From Gallionella sp. (GTDB taxonomy: Bacteria > Pseudomonadota > Gammaproteobacteria > Burkholderiales > Gallionellaceae): DNA of 10,214 nucleotides. Location: NCBI GenBank assembly GCA_029850565.1, contig JARCRR010000070.1:1-10214 (forward strand), read 5' to 3'. The notes below the pieces were generated by a model. It was given only the letters and a program-made list of their open reading frames with translations. It ran no database searches and was not told the origin of the DNA. Position numbers and translations under genes: made by a program. Numbering within the stretch: position 1 is the first letter of the stretch; the number at the start of each line of letters is the position of its first letter. Shown in pieces: positions 1-6,456 of the stretch.

Positions 1-165
1 GCCCAACATGCCGGGCCCGACCAGCATCCCTACCAGCAGGAACACCACCACGTCGGGCACCTTGGCCAGGCGTGCCAGCAAACCGGAGAACGCGCCCAAG
101 GCGAGGATGATGCCGAAGATGAGCAGCGTGTGTTTGGCGAGTTCCAGGGAGGCGGAAGATTCCAT
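1..165 (-). CDS. Cation/proton antiporter, N-terminal part (cut by window edge)
   Basis: Only the first 55 codons lie in the window. The peptide has a short polar N-terminus (MESSASLELAKH), a hydrophobic helix at about residues 13-31, and a second segment reading VPDVVVFLLVGMLVGPGMLG. A Pro/Val start leading to a Gly-rich helix end of the form G-M-x-x-G-P is typical of the first helices of CPA-family Na+/H+ or K+/H+ exchangers. Such proteins exchange a monovalent cation for protons across the inner membrane. The start is supported by the purine-rich site AAAGGAA, 5 bases upstream of the ATG at 165. A strong terminator lies upstream, so the gene is probably transcribed from its own promoter within 166-271, where I see no convincing -35/-10 pair. 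The subfamily (CPA1 or CPA2) and ion cannot be decided from this fragment. Confidence 0.7.
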   Translation of the reverse strand, partial: MESSASLELAKHTLLIFGIILALGAFSGLLARLAKVPDVVVFLLVGMLVGPGMLG

Positions 166-271
166 GTTGTTCCTTTGTTGATTCGATTCGAAGTGATCAA
201 GTGTGATGCGATGTTAGCGCAGCACGATGCATTCCGCACAGTTTGAGACAAGTCACTTACTTTCCCCTTAC

Positions 272-304
272 AAAGAAAAACCCCGCCGGGGAGGTGGCGG
301 GGTT
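272..304 (-). terminator. Intrinsic terminator downstream of actP
   Basis: On the minus strand a perfect 9-bp stem (AACCCCGCC at 304-296 with GGCGGGGTT at 287-279, loop of 8 bases) is followed directly by TTTTTCTTT. It lies 24 bases past the actP stop, in the direction of actP transcription. It should end the yjcH-actP transcript and insulate the antiporter gene beyond it. Confidence 0.9.
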
Positions 305-327
305 CAGTGATACGACTGTCTTTTTTC

Positions 328-2412
328 TTAGTGTGCCGATGCGGCCTCTGCATTGATGCCGGTGTTCTGGCGCACATACAGCTCGTCCCACATGTCTTCC
401 GCACGCTTGTCACGTGTGAACAGGGAACCCAAGATCACCATCAGGAAGCCCAATGGGATGGAGATCAAACCGGGGTTCTTCAACAGGAAGAACGGTTTTT
501 CCAAGCCCATCATGCTGGTGGTCTGACCCTCAACTTTCTTCAAGTCGGCTTCAGCCTTGGCCTTGGCCTTCTCGACAGCGGCGATGTCTTTCTTCAACTT
601 GGCGACATCGGCTTCAGCAGTTGCTTTGGCTGTCACGTCCGCAATGGTTGGCAACGATGCTTCCAGCGGTTGCAGCTTCGCATTCAAGCCAGCCAGCTTC
701 TCGGCAGCACCCGGTTTGGCGGGTTTCTCCGGCGTTGCAGCTTGCGCCGGCTTGGCCAATACGCAACCGTCCAAGGCGAACAATTCGCACATGAAGCTCG
801 AGCGCTCGACTGCTGGTGCGGCTTCCTTGGCAGGAACTGCCGGCTCACCGTTCAATACCTTGTTCGCGCCGGCGATGACTGCCTTTGGATAGGTCATGTT
901 TGGAGAAATCATCACCAAGCCGATTGCGGTCAACGAACCGATGATCATGCCCATGATGATGCCGGTGGTGTTGCACTTCTTCCAGTACAGCGTGAGGAAC
1001 ACCGCTGGCAGGTTAGACGATGCAGCCACAGCGAACGCCAGTGCGACCAAATGCGCCACGTTCTGGCCTTTGGCCATGATGCCGACCGTGATCGCGATAA
1101 CGCCAACGATACCCGATGCCACACGAGCAGCAACCACTTGCTCATTAGGTGTGGCATGGTCGCCACGGATGACGCCGACGTAGATGTCATGTGCCATCGC
1201 AGAAGCGGCAGCCAACACCAGACCCGCGACCACCGCCACGATGGTCGCGAACGCCACGGCAGCCACGAAGGCCAGCATGAAGTTACCCATCAATGATTGC
1301 TCACCACCGCCGAGATATTGCGCCAGCAACGGGCCCGCCATGTTGCCGCCCGCGTCAACGGACGCGATCTTGTCCGGACCGACCAGCATCGCAGCGCCGG
1401 TGCCCAGGAACAGGGTCAGCACATAGAAACCGCCGATGATGCCCATCGCCCAGATCACGGAAGTACGCGCAGCTTGTGCTGTCGGTACGGTGAAGAAGCG
1501 CATCAGGATGTGAGGCATACCCGCTGTACCCAGCACCAAGGCCAAGCCCAGGGATATCTGGTCAATCGGGTTCTTCAGGAAAAGGCCGGGCTCAAGGAAG
1601 CGCTGACCCAATTCTTCCGGTGTCATCGTTGCAGCCTTGTCACCCAACAGTTTGGCGACTTGTTTCTGCACATCGGGATCGGCAACTACGCTACCCAGAT
1701 AGCCCGGCAGGCTGAAACCGTAAGGTGCCCACACCATGAACACGAGGATCAACGATGCCATCACCAGCAACACTGCCTTGGTGATCTGCACCCAGGTGGT
1801 CGCCTTCATGCCGCCGAACACCACGTAGGCCAACATCAGGATGCCCACGCCGATCACCGAGATCTCGTAGTCGATGCCGATCAGCGTCTTGATGAGCACG
1901 CCGCCGCCGACCATCTGCGCGGTCAGGTAGAAGGTGGACACGGTGATGGTGGACAGCGCCGCCACGGTCTTGGTCTTCTTGGGATCGTTACGGAAAGCGA
2001 GGATGTCACCCATGGTGTACTTGCCGATGTTGCGGCAAGGTTCGGCGATCACCAGCAACACGGTGATGTAAGCCACCAACCAGCCCACGGAATACATGAA
2101 GCCATCGTAGCCGTACAAGGAGATCAGACCGGCGATACCGAGGAAGGACGCAGCGGACAGATAGTCACCCGCGATGGCCCATCCGTTCTGGATACCGCTG
2201 ACCGAGCGGCCCGCCGCATAGAACTCGGAAGTTGTGTGCGTGGTACGCGCCGCCCAGAAGGTGATGGCCATGGTGATGGCGATGATCACGCCAAACACCG
2301 CGAAGGTCATCCATTTGAACTCGTCTGCAACCGCGCCGTTACCTGCAAAGGCAGCACCGCTGATGCTCAACGCCGCGACCGAGAGGGTCAATTTTTTCAA
2401 CAAGTCGCTCAT
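328..2412 (-). CDS. actP: ActP-type sodium/acetate symporter with extra coiled-coil insert
   Basis: This 694-residue inner-membrane transporter belongs to the sodium:solute symporter family, whose ActP members couple Na+ to uptake of acetate and other short monocarboxylates. ActP hallmarks can be read: an N-terminal signal-like segment (1-23, ending AFAG), IAGDYLSAASFLGIAG (80-95), AQMVGGG (165-171), ATTWVQITKAVLL (204-216), LGTAGMPHILMRFFTVP (294-310), AFATIVAVVAGL (387-398) and AFAVAASSNLP (459-469). The end QNTGINAEAASAH resembles the E. coli C-terminus. E. coli ActP has about 549 residues. Most of the excess is one block at about 505-635, between the last two membrane helices, which contains Cys542, Cys550 and an Ala/Lys/Glu-rich stretch at 570-628. 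A smaller extra loop lies near 243-275. The start ATG overlaps the yjcH stop by 4 bases, so translation is probably coupled. A GGGAGA site lies just upstream. The family call is firm, but acetate as the substrate is inferred from homology. Confidence 0.9.
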   Translation of the reverse strand: MSDLLKKLTLSVAALSISGAAFAGNGAVADEFKWMTFAVFGVIIAITMAITFWAARTTHTTSEFYAAGRSVSGIQNGWAIAGDYLSAASFLGIAGLISLYGYDGFMYSVGWLVAYITVLLVIAEPCRNIGKYTMGDILAFRNDPKKTKTVAALSTITVSTFYLTAQMVGGGVLIKTLIGIDYEISVIGVGILMLAYVVFGGMKATTWVQITKAVLLVMASLILVFMVWAPYGFSLPGYLGSVVADPDVQKQVAKLLGDKAATMTPEELGQRFLEPGLFLKNPIDQISLGLALVLGTAGMPHILMRFFTVPTAQAARTSVIWAMGIIGGFYVLTLFLGTGAAMLVGPDKIASVDAGGNMAGPLLAQYLGGGEQSLMGNFMLAFVAAVAFATIVAVVAGLVLAAASAMAHDIYVGVIRGDHATPNEQVVAARVASGIVGVIAITVGIMAKGQNVAHLVALAFAVAASSNLPAVFLTLYWKKCNTTGIIMGMIIGSLTAIGLVMISPNMTYPKAVIAGANKVLNGEPAVPAKEAAPAVERSSFMCELFALDGCVLAKPAQAATPEKPAKPGAAEKLAGLNAKLQPLEASLPTIADVTAKATAEADVAKLKKDIAAVEKAKAKAEADLKKVEGQTTSMMGLEKPFFLLKNPGLISIPLGFLMVILGSLFTRDKRAEDMWDELYVRQNTGINAEAASAH

Positions 2413-2732
2413 TTCATTCTCCCGTTGTTCACGTCGTTGATGATGTCTTGCGCCATCGCATCGAACTCGGCATTCGCCTTACGCGAATAGACGAACGCGA
2501 TGGTCCACGCCACCACGAATTCGGACAGAGCGAACAGGATGCCCACGTTCACCACACCCCATACCTTGATCTTGAACAGATCCTGATAGTAGGCCGCGCC
2601 GATAGGCAACAGGAAGTAATAGATGATGGAGAAGACCATCAAGCCCCACAGGAAGAAAGTCTTCTTGCGATGCAGTGCTTGGAACTTCGGGTTGGTATCA
2701 ATCGCCACCCAATTCACATTTGGATTAGACAT
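2409..2732 (-). CDS. yjcH: DUF485 small membrane protein, symporter partner (YjcH-like)
   Basis: This 107-residue protein has two predicted membrane helices (about 28-50 and 59-82). They are flanked by the DUF485 signatures NPKFQALHRKKTFF (14-27) and YSRKANAEFDAMAQDI (83-98). In E. coli a protein of this family, YjcH, is encoded directly before actP. Its biochemical role is not established, and a supporting or assembly role for the symporter is usually assumed. Here it is the first gene of a two-gene unit, and its TGA overlaps the actP ATG by four bases. The start is supported by AAGGGAG, 6 bases before the ATG. The protein has the usual length and shows no damage. Confidence 0.87.
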   Translation of the reverse strand: MSNPNVNWVAIDTNPKFQALHRKKTFFLWGLMVFSIIYYFLLPIGAAYYQDLFKIKVWGVVNVGILFALSEFVVAWTIAFVYSRKANAEFDAMAQDIINDVNNGRMK

Positions 2733-2801
2733 ATTCGCTCCCTTTAGACAGTTGACAAGTCAGAGTAGCAATCCGACCTACTTGTACTACGGGGCACGAG
2801 G

Positions 2802-2831
2802 TTACGGCAGGAAGCTTACGGTTAGCTTACG
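2802..2831. repeat. Short direct repeat upstream of yjcH-actP
   Basis: AGCTTACG occurs at 2813-2820 and again at 2824-2831, an 11-base period close to one helical turn. A partial third copy, TTACG, is at 2802-2806. It lies in the 174-base gap between the mltA stop and the yjcH start, about 70-130 bases upstream of the yjcH ATG. Tandem half-sites one turn apart can be binding sites for a response regulator or similar dimeric activator. That role is inference, and the repeat is short enough to be chance. Confidence 0.35.
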
Positions 2832-2863
2832 TCTTTGCTTTTCAAGATTAGTCCCATTAACCG

Positions 2864-2890
2864 TTTAGAGTCGGACCGAATTCATGTCAA
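2864..2890 (-). promoter_or_regulatory. Weak sigma70 promoter candidate for yjcH-actP
   Basis: On the minus strand a perfect -35 hexamer TTGACA (2890-2885) is followed after 15 bases by TCTAAA (2869-2864), a 4/6 match to the -10 box. The spacing is shorter than the optimal 17. If used, it would give a leader of about 125 bases containing the AGCTTACG repeat. No clear intrinsic terminator for mltA is visible in the same gap. Confidence 0.25.
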
Positions 2891-2906
2891 AACCAGCGAG
2901 TGGAAA

Positions 2907-4088
2907 TCAATTCAACGTCGGTTCTGCACCCTTGGGAAACAACACCCACAGGCGACCGCTCTGCCTCATGCGGCCCGCCTTGCTTCCCGCGATATCCCCA
3001 AATCCCCAGAAGAAGTCTGCGCGTACGGCGCCTTTGATCGCGCCGCCAGTGTCTTGAGCGAAGACGAGACGGTTGAGCGGCTCACTGCTATTGGGTTGGG
3101 TGGCGGCGAGAAACACCGGCATGCCGAGCGGGATGCTGCGCGGGTCGACGGCGATGCTGTATTCGTTGGTAAGCGGCACGCCCAGGGCGCCAATCGGGCC
3201 GGAGAGCGAATCCGGCAGTTCGCGGAAGAACACATAGCTGGGGTTGTGTCCCAATACGATGGCCAATCTTTCGGGGTTCATCTCGGCCCATCTTTTGATA
3301 CCTTGCATGGAGGCCTCTTCGGGTTTCATCTCCCCCATGTCGATGAGCTTCCTGCCGATGGAGGCATACGGGTGGCCGTTCTGCTCCGCGTAACCGATCT
3401 TGGCGCGCGTGCCGTCATCCAATTCGATACGCCCCGAGCCCTGTATCTGCAGGAAGAACAGTTCGACCGCGTTGCCCACATAGAATAGCTCTTTCCCCTG
3501 CAATGATTGCGCATTCCCCGCGTCGATCTCGGCGCGGTTGAAATAAGGCACGACGCGCTTTCCCTGCAAACGTGCGCGCACGATCTTGCCTCTGAACTGC
3601 GGATACAGTTCACCCATGTCGACTTCCAGCATGTCATCCGGCGGGGCATAGATGGCGTAAGGGTACTGGTCGCTGCGTGTGCGGCTCCCCTTTAATAGCG
3701 GCTCGTAATAGCCGGTGATGAGCCCGGTATCGGTGCCGTCCGGGTTGAGCACCTGATAAGGAGTGAACCATGTTTCGTAGAAGGTGCGCTGTGCCATCAT
3801 ATCTTCTTTTTCGAGCTTCTCTGCGGCAGCGCAGATGGGCAGCCAGACGGGTTTGAGCTTCAAGGCACGGCAGCTTTGTTGCATGGCAGGCCAAGACGCC
3901 GGCAGTTCCTGCGACATCCAATCCGGCAAGGCCGCCCAGTCGCTCAACAGATAATCGGGCGAAGGTTTGCCAACAGGCTTGGGGGGTTCGACGATGACGG
4001 GAGGCGGCAGCGGAGCTCGACAGGCGGACAGCCAGACCGCCGCGAACACCATCAACCATGTCGCTTTGTTGAAGTAGGTGCGCTTCAT
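2907..4088 (-). CDS. mltA: Membrane-bound lytic murein transglycosylase A
   Basis: This 393-residue lipoprotein is predicted to cleave the MurNAc-GlcNAc bond of peptidoglycan and form 1,6-anhydroMurNAc ends, acting in the periplasm at the outer membrane. A signal peptide ends in the lipobox LSAC, with lipidated Cys23, followed by a Pro-rich tether (26-44). The MltA barrel domain includes GLITGYYEP (122-130), the segment around YPYAIYAPP (142-150), PYFNRAEID (181-189) and LFFLQIQGSGRIEL (210-223). The C-terminal 3D domain carries its aspartates at D315 (VDPRSIPLG), D346 (AQDTGGAIKG, the predicted catalytic acid) and D358 (RADFFWGFG). The length is normal for the family. Its ATG shares one base with the apaG stop (TGATG), so the two are probably co-transcribed and coupled. 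I recall apaG and mltA as neighbours in other betaproteobacteria. Confidence 0.95.
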   Translation of the reverse strand: MKRTYFNKATWLMVFAAVWLSACRAPLPPPVIVEPPKPVGKPSPDYLLSDWAALPDWMSQELPASWPAMQQSCRALKLKPVWLPICAAAEKLEKEDMMAQRTFYETWFTPYQVLNPDGTDTGLITGYYEPLLKGSRTRSDQYPYAIYAPPDDMLEVDMGELYPQFRGKIVRARLQGKRVVPYFNRAEIDAGNAQSLQGKELFYVGNAVELFFLQIQGSGRIELDDGTRAKIGYAEQNGHPYASIGRKLIDMGEMKPEEASMQGIKRWAEMNPERLAIVLGHNPSYVFFRELPDSLSGPIGALGVPLTNEYSIAVDPRSIPLGMPVFLAATQPNSSEPLNRLVFAQDTGGAIKGAVRADFFWGFGDIAGSKAGRMRQSGRLWVLFPKGAEPTLN

Positions 4089-4471
4089 CAGTGCAACACG
4101 CGCGGCACACTCAATACAAATGGCTGTATCGGCACGTTGAATTCGCCGCCATCCAATACCTGCATCTGATAGCTGCCGGACATAGTGCCGACCTGTGTCG
4201 CCAGCACGGTGCCGCTGGAATATTCGAAGCTCTGCCCCGGTTTGATGATGGGCTGTTCGCCCACCACGCCTTTGCCTTTTACTTCCTGCACATGGTTGTT
4301 GGCATCAGTGATGATCCAATGGCGATGCAAGAGTTGCACGGGATGTTCGCCCTGGTTGGTGATGGTGATGGTGTAAGAGAACACGTGGCGGTTGTCGGCC
4401 TCGTCGGATTGGTCGGCGAGGTAGCGCACTTGCACTGCGACGTGAACCTTGTATTGGTTGATATCTTCCAT
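4088..4471 (-). CDS. apaG: ApaG/CorD family protein
   Basis: This 127-residue protein matches the full length of ApaG, a small fibronectin-III-like beta-sandwich protein. Genetics in enterobacteria links it to Co2+ resistance and Mg2+ efflux (corD), but its molecular activity is unknown. The family signature G-x-G-x-V-G-x-x-P is present at residues 66-74 (GKGVVGEQP). The surrounding pattern also fits, with YTITITNQG (33-41), HRHWIITDANN (49-59) and GTMSGSYQM (95-103). The start is fixed by an in-frame TGA four codons upstream, and GGTGA, 9 bases before the ATG, can act as ribosome site. The 92-base gap to the kinase gene upstream holds a possible TTGTCA-17-TGAAAT promoter, but its start point would fall almost on the ATG, so I do not list it. 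The gene overlaps mltA by one base. Confidence 0.95.
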   Translation of the reverse strand: MEDINQYKVHVAVQVRYLADQSDEADNRHVFSYTITITNQGEHPVQLLHRHWIITDANNHVQEVKGKGVVGEQPIIKPGQSFEYSSGTVLATQVGTMSGSYQMQVLDGGEFNVPIQPFVLSVPRVLH

Positions 4472-4563
4472 CGCCGCATTTCACCGTATTTTGCTTGATG
4501 TGACAAGCGCAGACCGAACAACGGACAGGTCATCAGCGAACTGTTTGATGCCGATAGCGCCCT

Positions 4564-6456
4564 TCATGCTCTGGAAAACAATTTGAGTTTTTCCAAGATC
4601 CTCATAGCCAATCCGGATGAGCGCGCGTTCGGCGTTTTTTCAACGGTATGCATCTGCACCAACTTGGGTGCTTGAGCATAGGTCAGATAGCGCTGCAATG
4701 CAGCATGCAGATAGGATTTCAATTGTTTCACTTGGATCGGCTTGTTGAGTATGCGGAACACCTGAGCCTGATTGATCAGATCGATCACCATCTCGGCGTC
4801 TTTGGCCTTGGTGATCACCATGGACAGCACCTGCGGATACTCCTGCTTGAGCAGTTTCAGCAGCGTAGTCAGTTGCGTCTTGCCTGCCCCGACATCTGCC
4901 AGCACGACGGCAATCTCTTGTTTTTGCAAGGCATCCAGCGCAGCGTCCATATCGGCCGCATATACCACCGGACACAGTCCGCCGATCAGCTCGCGCACGA
5001 TACGAAACACCTCTTCATCGTCATCGACCACAAGCACACCCGCCTGCATCTCCTTGGGCAGGGTCACCGCCGCATCTTTGGTGTCGGCCAATTCCAATGC
5101 GATGGTGACCGCCTCCGAGACGATGGTGTGCAGCGCGTGGTCATCCCAGGGTTTACTGATGAATCGATATACCTCACCGTCGTTGATACAACCCACTATG
5201 GCTGCCAGATCGGAATATCCAGTCAAAAGTATGCGCACACTGTGCGGAGATATCTCACGCGACCTCCTCAGCAACTCGACACCCGGCATGATCGGCATCC
5301 GCTGGTCGCTGATGATCACATGCATCTGGTATCTCGTTATGAAATCCAGCGCCTTGTTGCCGTCGGTGGTGGTGAACACGTGATAGCGCTGCCGGAACAG
5401 CGATTTGAGCGCATTGAGGATGCGCTCTTCGTCATCCACGATCAGCAAACGCGCCTTCTTGACGCTGGTATCCAAGCTGATGGGGCTGTCACCGCCCTCG
5501 TTCATATTGACGGATTCGCTCACAGGCTGGGGTGTCGGACTACTCAGAGACTGAGCTGTGCTGAATAACTTGCTGATGTCTATGATATCGGCATTCACAT
5601 GCGCCGCATTCAATTCTATCGATGCACGAATCGCTTCCTTGAACTCGTCCGAGAATTCCTTGGCAGTGCAATACCGATTAGAAGGTGATTTGGATAGCGC
5701 CTTGGCAAGTACCTCATCCACATAGTGAGACAGCTTGGGGTTGATCGACGACGGCGGTGGGGGATTCTCATTAAGGATTTGCCGCATCAAGGCGGCCGGA
5801 CTGTCTCCGATGAATGGCTTGCGGCCAGTCAACAGCTCATACGCGATGATCGCGACACAGAACAGATCGGCCAGACTGCCGATCTCGCCTCCCATAAATT
5901 GTTCCGGCGACATGTAAGAAGGAGTACCGATGACATCCCCTACTTTCGTCATCGTGGACGAATCGACGTGTGCAACGCCAAAGTCGTTGATCTTGATACG
6001 CCCGTCATCGTTGACCATGATGTTTGCGGGCTTTAAATCGCGATGTACCACGCCATGTGAATGGGCGTACCCGATACCATCGAGTATCTGGGAGATGATC
6101 TGACCGATCTCGAACAATTCGTACTTTTGATGCTGGGCAAGATGATGTGCCAGCGTCTTGCCGCGAACCAACTCCATGACGATATAAGCCGCCTGCTCAT
6201 CTTCAAGGTAGTCATATATCTGCACGATACGCGGGTGGACCAAGCGCCCGACCGCTTGCGCTTCCTGGCGGAATCGACCGATGACGAACTCGACCTCTCC
6301 GTCGGGGATGGCTGATTTGTTGACCCCTTTGATGGCGACAGCCCGTGCGATCGCCGGATCCCAGCCTTTGTAGACGACCCCCATACCGCCTGCGCCCAGG
6401 CGTCCCTGGATCACATACTTACCAATCGTTTTCGGATCCGCCATCTCGCCGGTCAT
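4564..6456 (-). CDS. Ser/Thr protein kinase fused to two response-regulator receiver domains
   Basis: This 630-residue protein has no membrane segment and is predicted to be cytoplasmic. Residues 12-275 form a complete Hanks-type kinase: Gly loop GRLGAGGMGVVYKG (18-31), VAIK with K43, alphaC Glu E65, catalytic HRDLKPAN (138-145, D140), DFG (158-160) and GTPSYMSPEQ (177-186). A Ser/Pro-rich linker follows (about 299-330). Receiver 1 (about 336-455) has acidic D341/D342, acceptor D384 in SDQRMPIMPG, T412 and K435, and resembles RpfG/HupR-type receivers. Receiver 2 (about 473-590) keeps D478-D480, D521, T549 and K572 but lacks the M-P after the acceptor. The C-terminus (614-630) could form a basic amphipathic helix. 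The first ATG overlaps the histidine-kinase stop by 4 bases, while GGAAGG is better placed for the ATG at 6444 (four residues shorter), so the start is uncertain. I infer that the upstream histidine kinase phosphorylates a receiver and thereby controls the kinase. Protein substrates are unknown. Confidence 0.9.
   Translation of the reverse strand: MTGEMADPKTIGKYVIQGRLGAGGMGVVYKGWDPAIARAVAIKGVNKSAIPDGEVEFVIGRFRQEAQAVGRLVHPRIVQIYDYLEDEQAAYIVMELVRGKTLAHHLAQHQKYELFEIGQIISQILDGIGYAHSHGVVHRDLKPANIMVNDDGRIKINDFGVAHVDSSTMTKVGDVIGTPSYMSPEQFMGGEIGSLADLFCVAIIAYELLTGRKPFIGDSPAALMRQILNENPPPPSSINPKLSHYVDEVLAKALSKSPSNRYCTAKEFSDEFKEAIRASIELNAAHVNADIIDISKLFSTAQSLSSPTPQPVSESVNMNEGGDSPISLDTSVKKARLLIVDDEERILNALKSLFRQRYHVFTTTDGNKALDFITRYQMHVIISDQRMPIMPGVELLRRSREISPHSVRILLTGYSDLAAIVGCINDGEVYRFISKPWDDHALHTIVSEAVTIALELADTKDAAVTLPKEMQAGVLVVDDDEEVFRIVRELIGGLCPVVYAADMDAALDALQKQEIAVVLADVGAGKTQLTTLLKLLKQEYPQVLSMVITKAKDAEMVIDLINQAQVFRILNKPIQVKQLKSYLHAALQRYLTYAQAPKLVQMHTVEKTPNARSSGLAMRILEKLKLFSRA

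Noticed and set aside
166..271. Search for an antiporter promoter between the terminator and its ATG
   Set aside because: Only scattered partial matches (such as TAACAT) without a properly spaced -35 were seen, so no promoter is claimed.
307..1296. Long plus-strand open frame of 329 codons opposite actP
   Set aside because: It is entirely antisense to a clearly conserved transporter. It is rich in His, Gln, Arg and Cys with no domain pattern, and its openness is explained by the codon bias of actP.
1297..2490. Long plus-strand open frame of 397 codons opposite actP/yjcH
   Set aside because: It has the same cause: a His/Asp/Gln/Arg-rich shadow frame with no ribosome site or recognisable motif, opposite two well-supported genes.
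2741..2770. TTGCTA-17-TCTAAA promoter-like pair just before yjcH
   Set aside because: The transcription start would fall within or after the Shine-Dalgarno, leaving the well-formed AAGGGAG site unused.
2790..2807. Sigma54-like GGGCAC...TTACG on the plus strand
   Set aside because: It points away from yjcH towards the antisense strand of mltA and lacks the required TTGC element.
2835..3488. Plus-strand frame of 217 codons overlapping the mltA 3' half and the intergenic gap
   Set aside because: It is mostly antisense to the conserved 3D domain of MltA, and its translation shows no family features.
4648..5568. Plus-strand frame of 306 codons opposite the receiver domains
   Set aside because: It mirrors the receiver-coding codons and gives a low-complexity His/Gln/Asp-rich translation. 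The minus-strand frame has full domain support.
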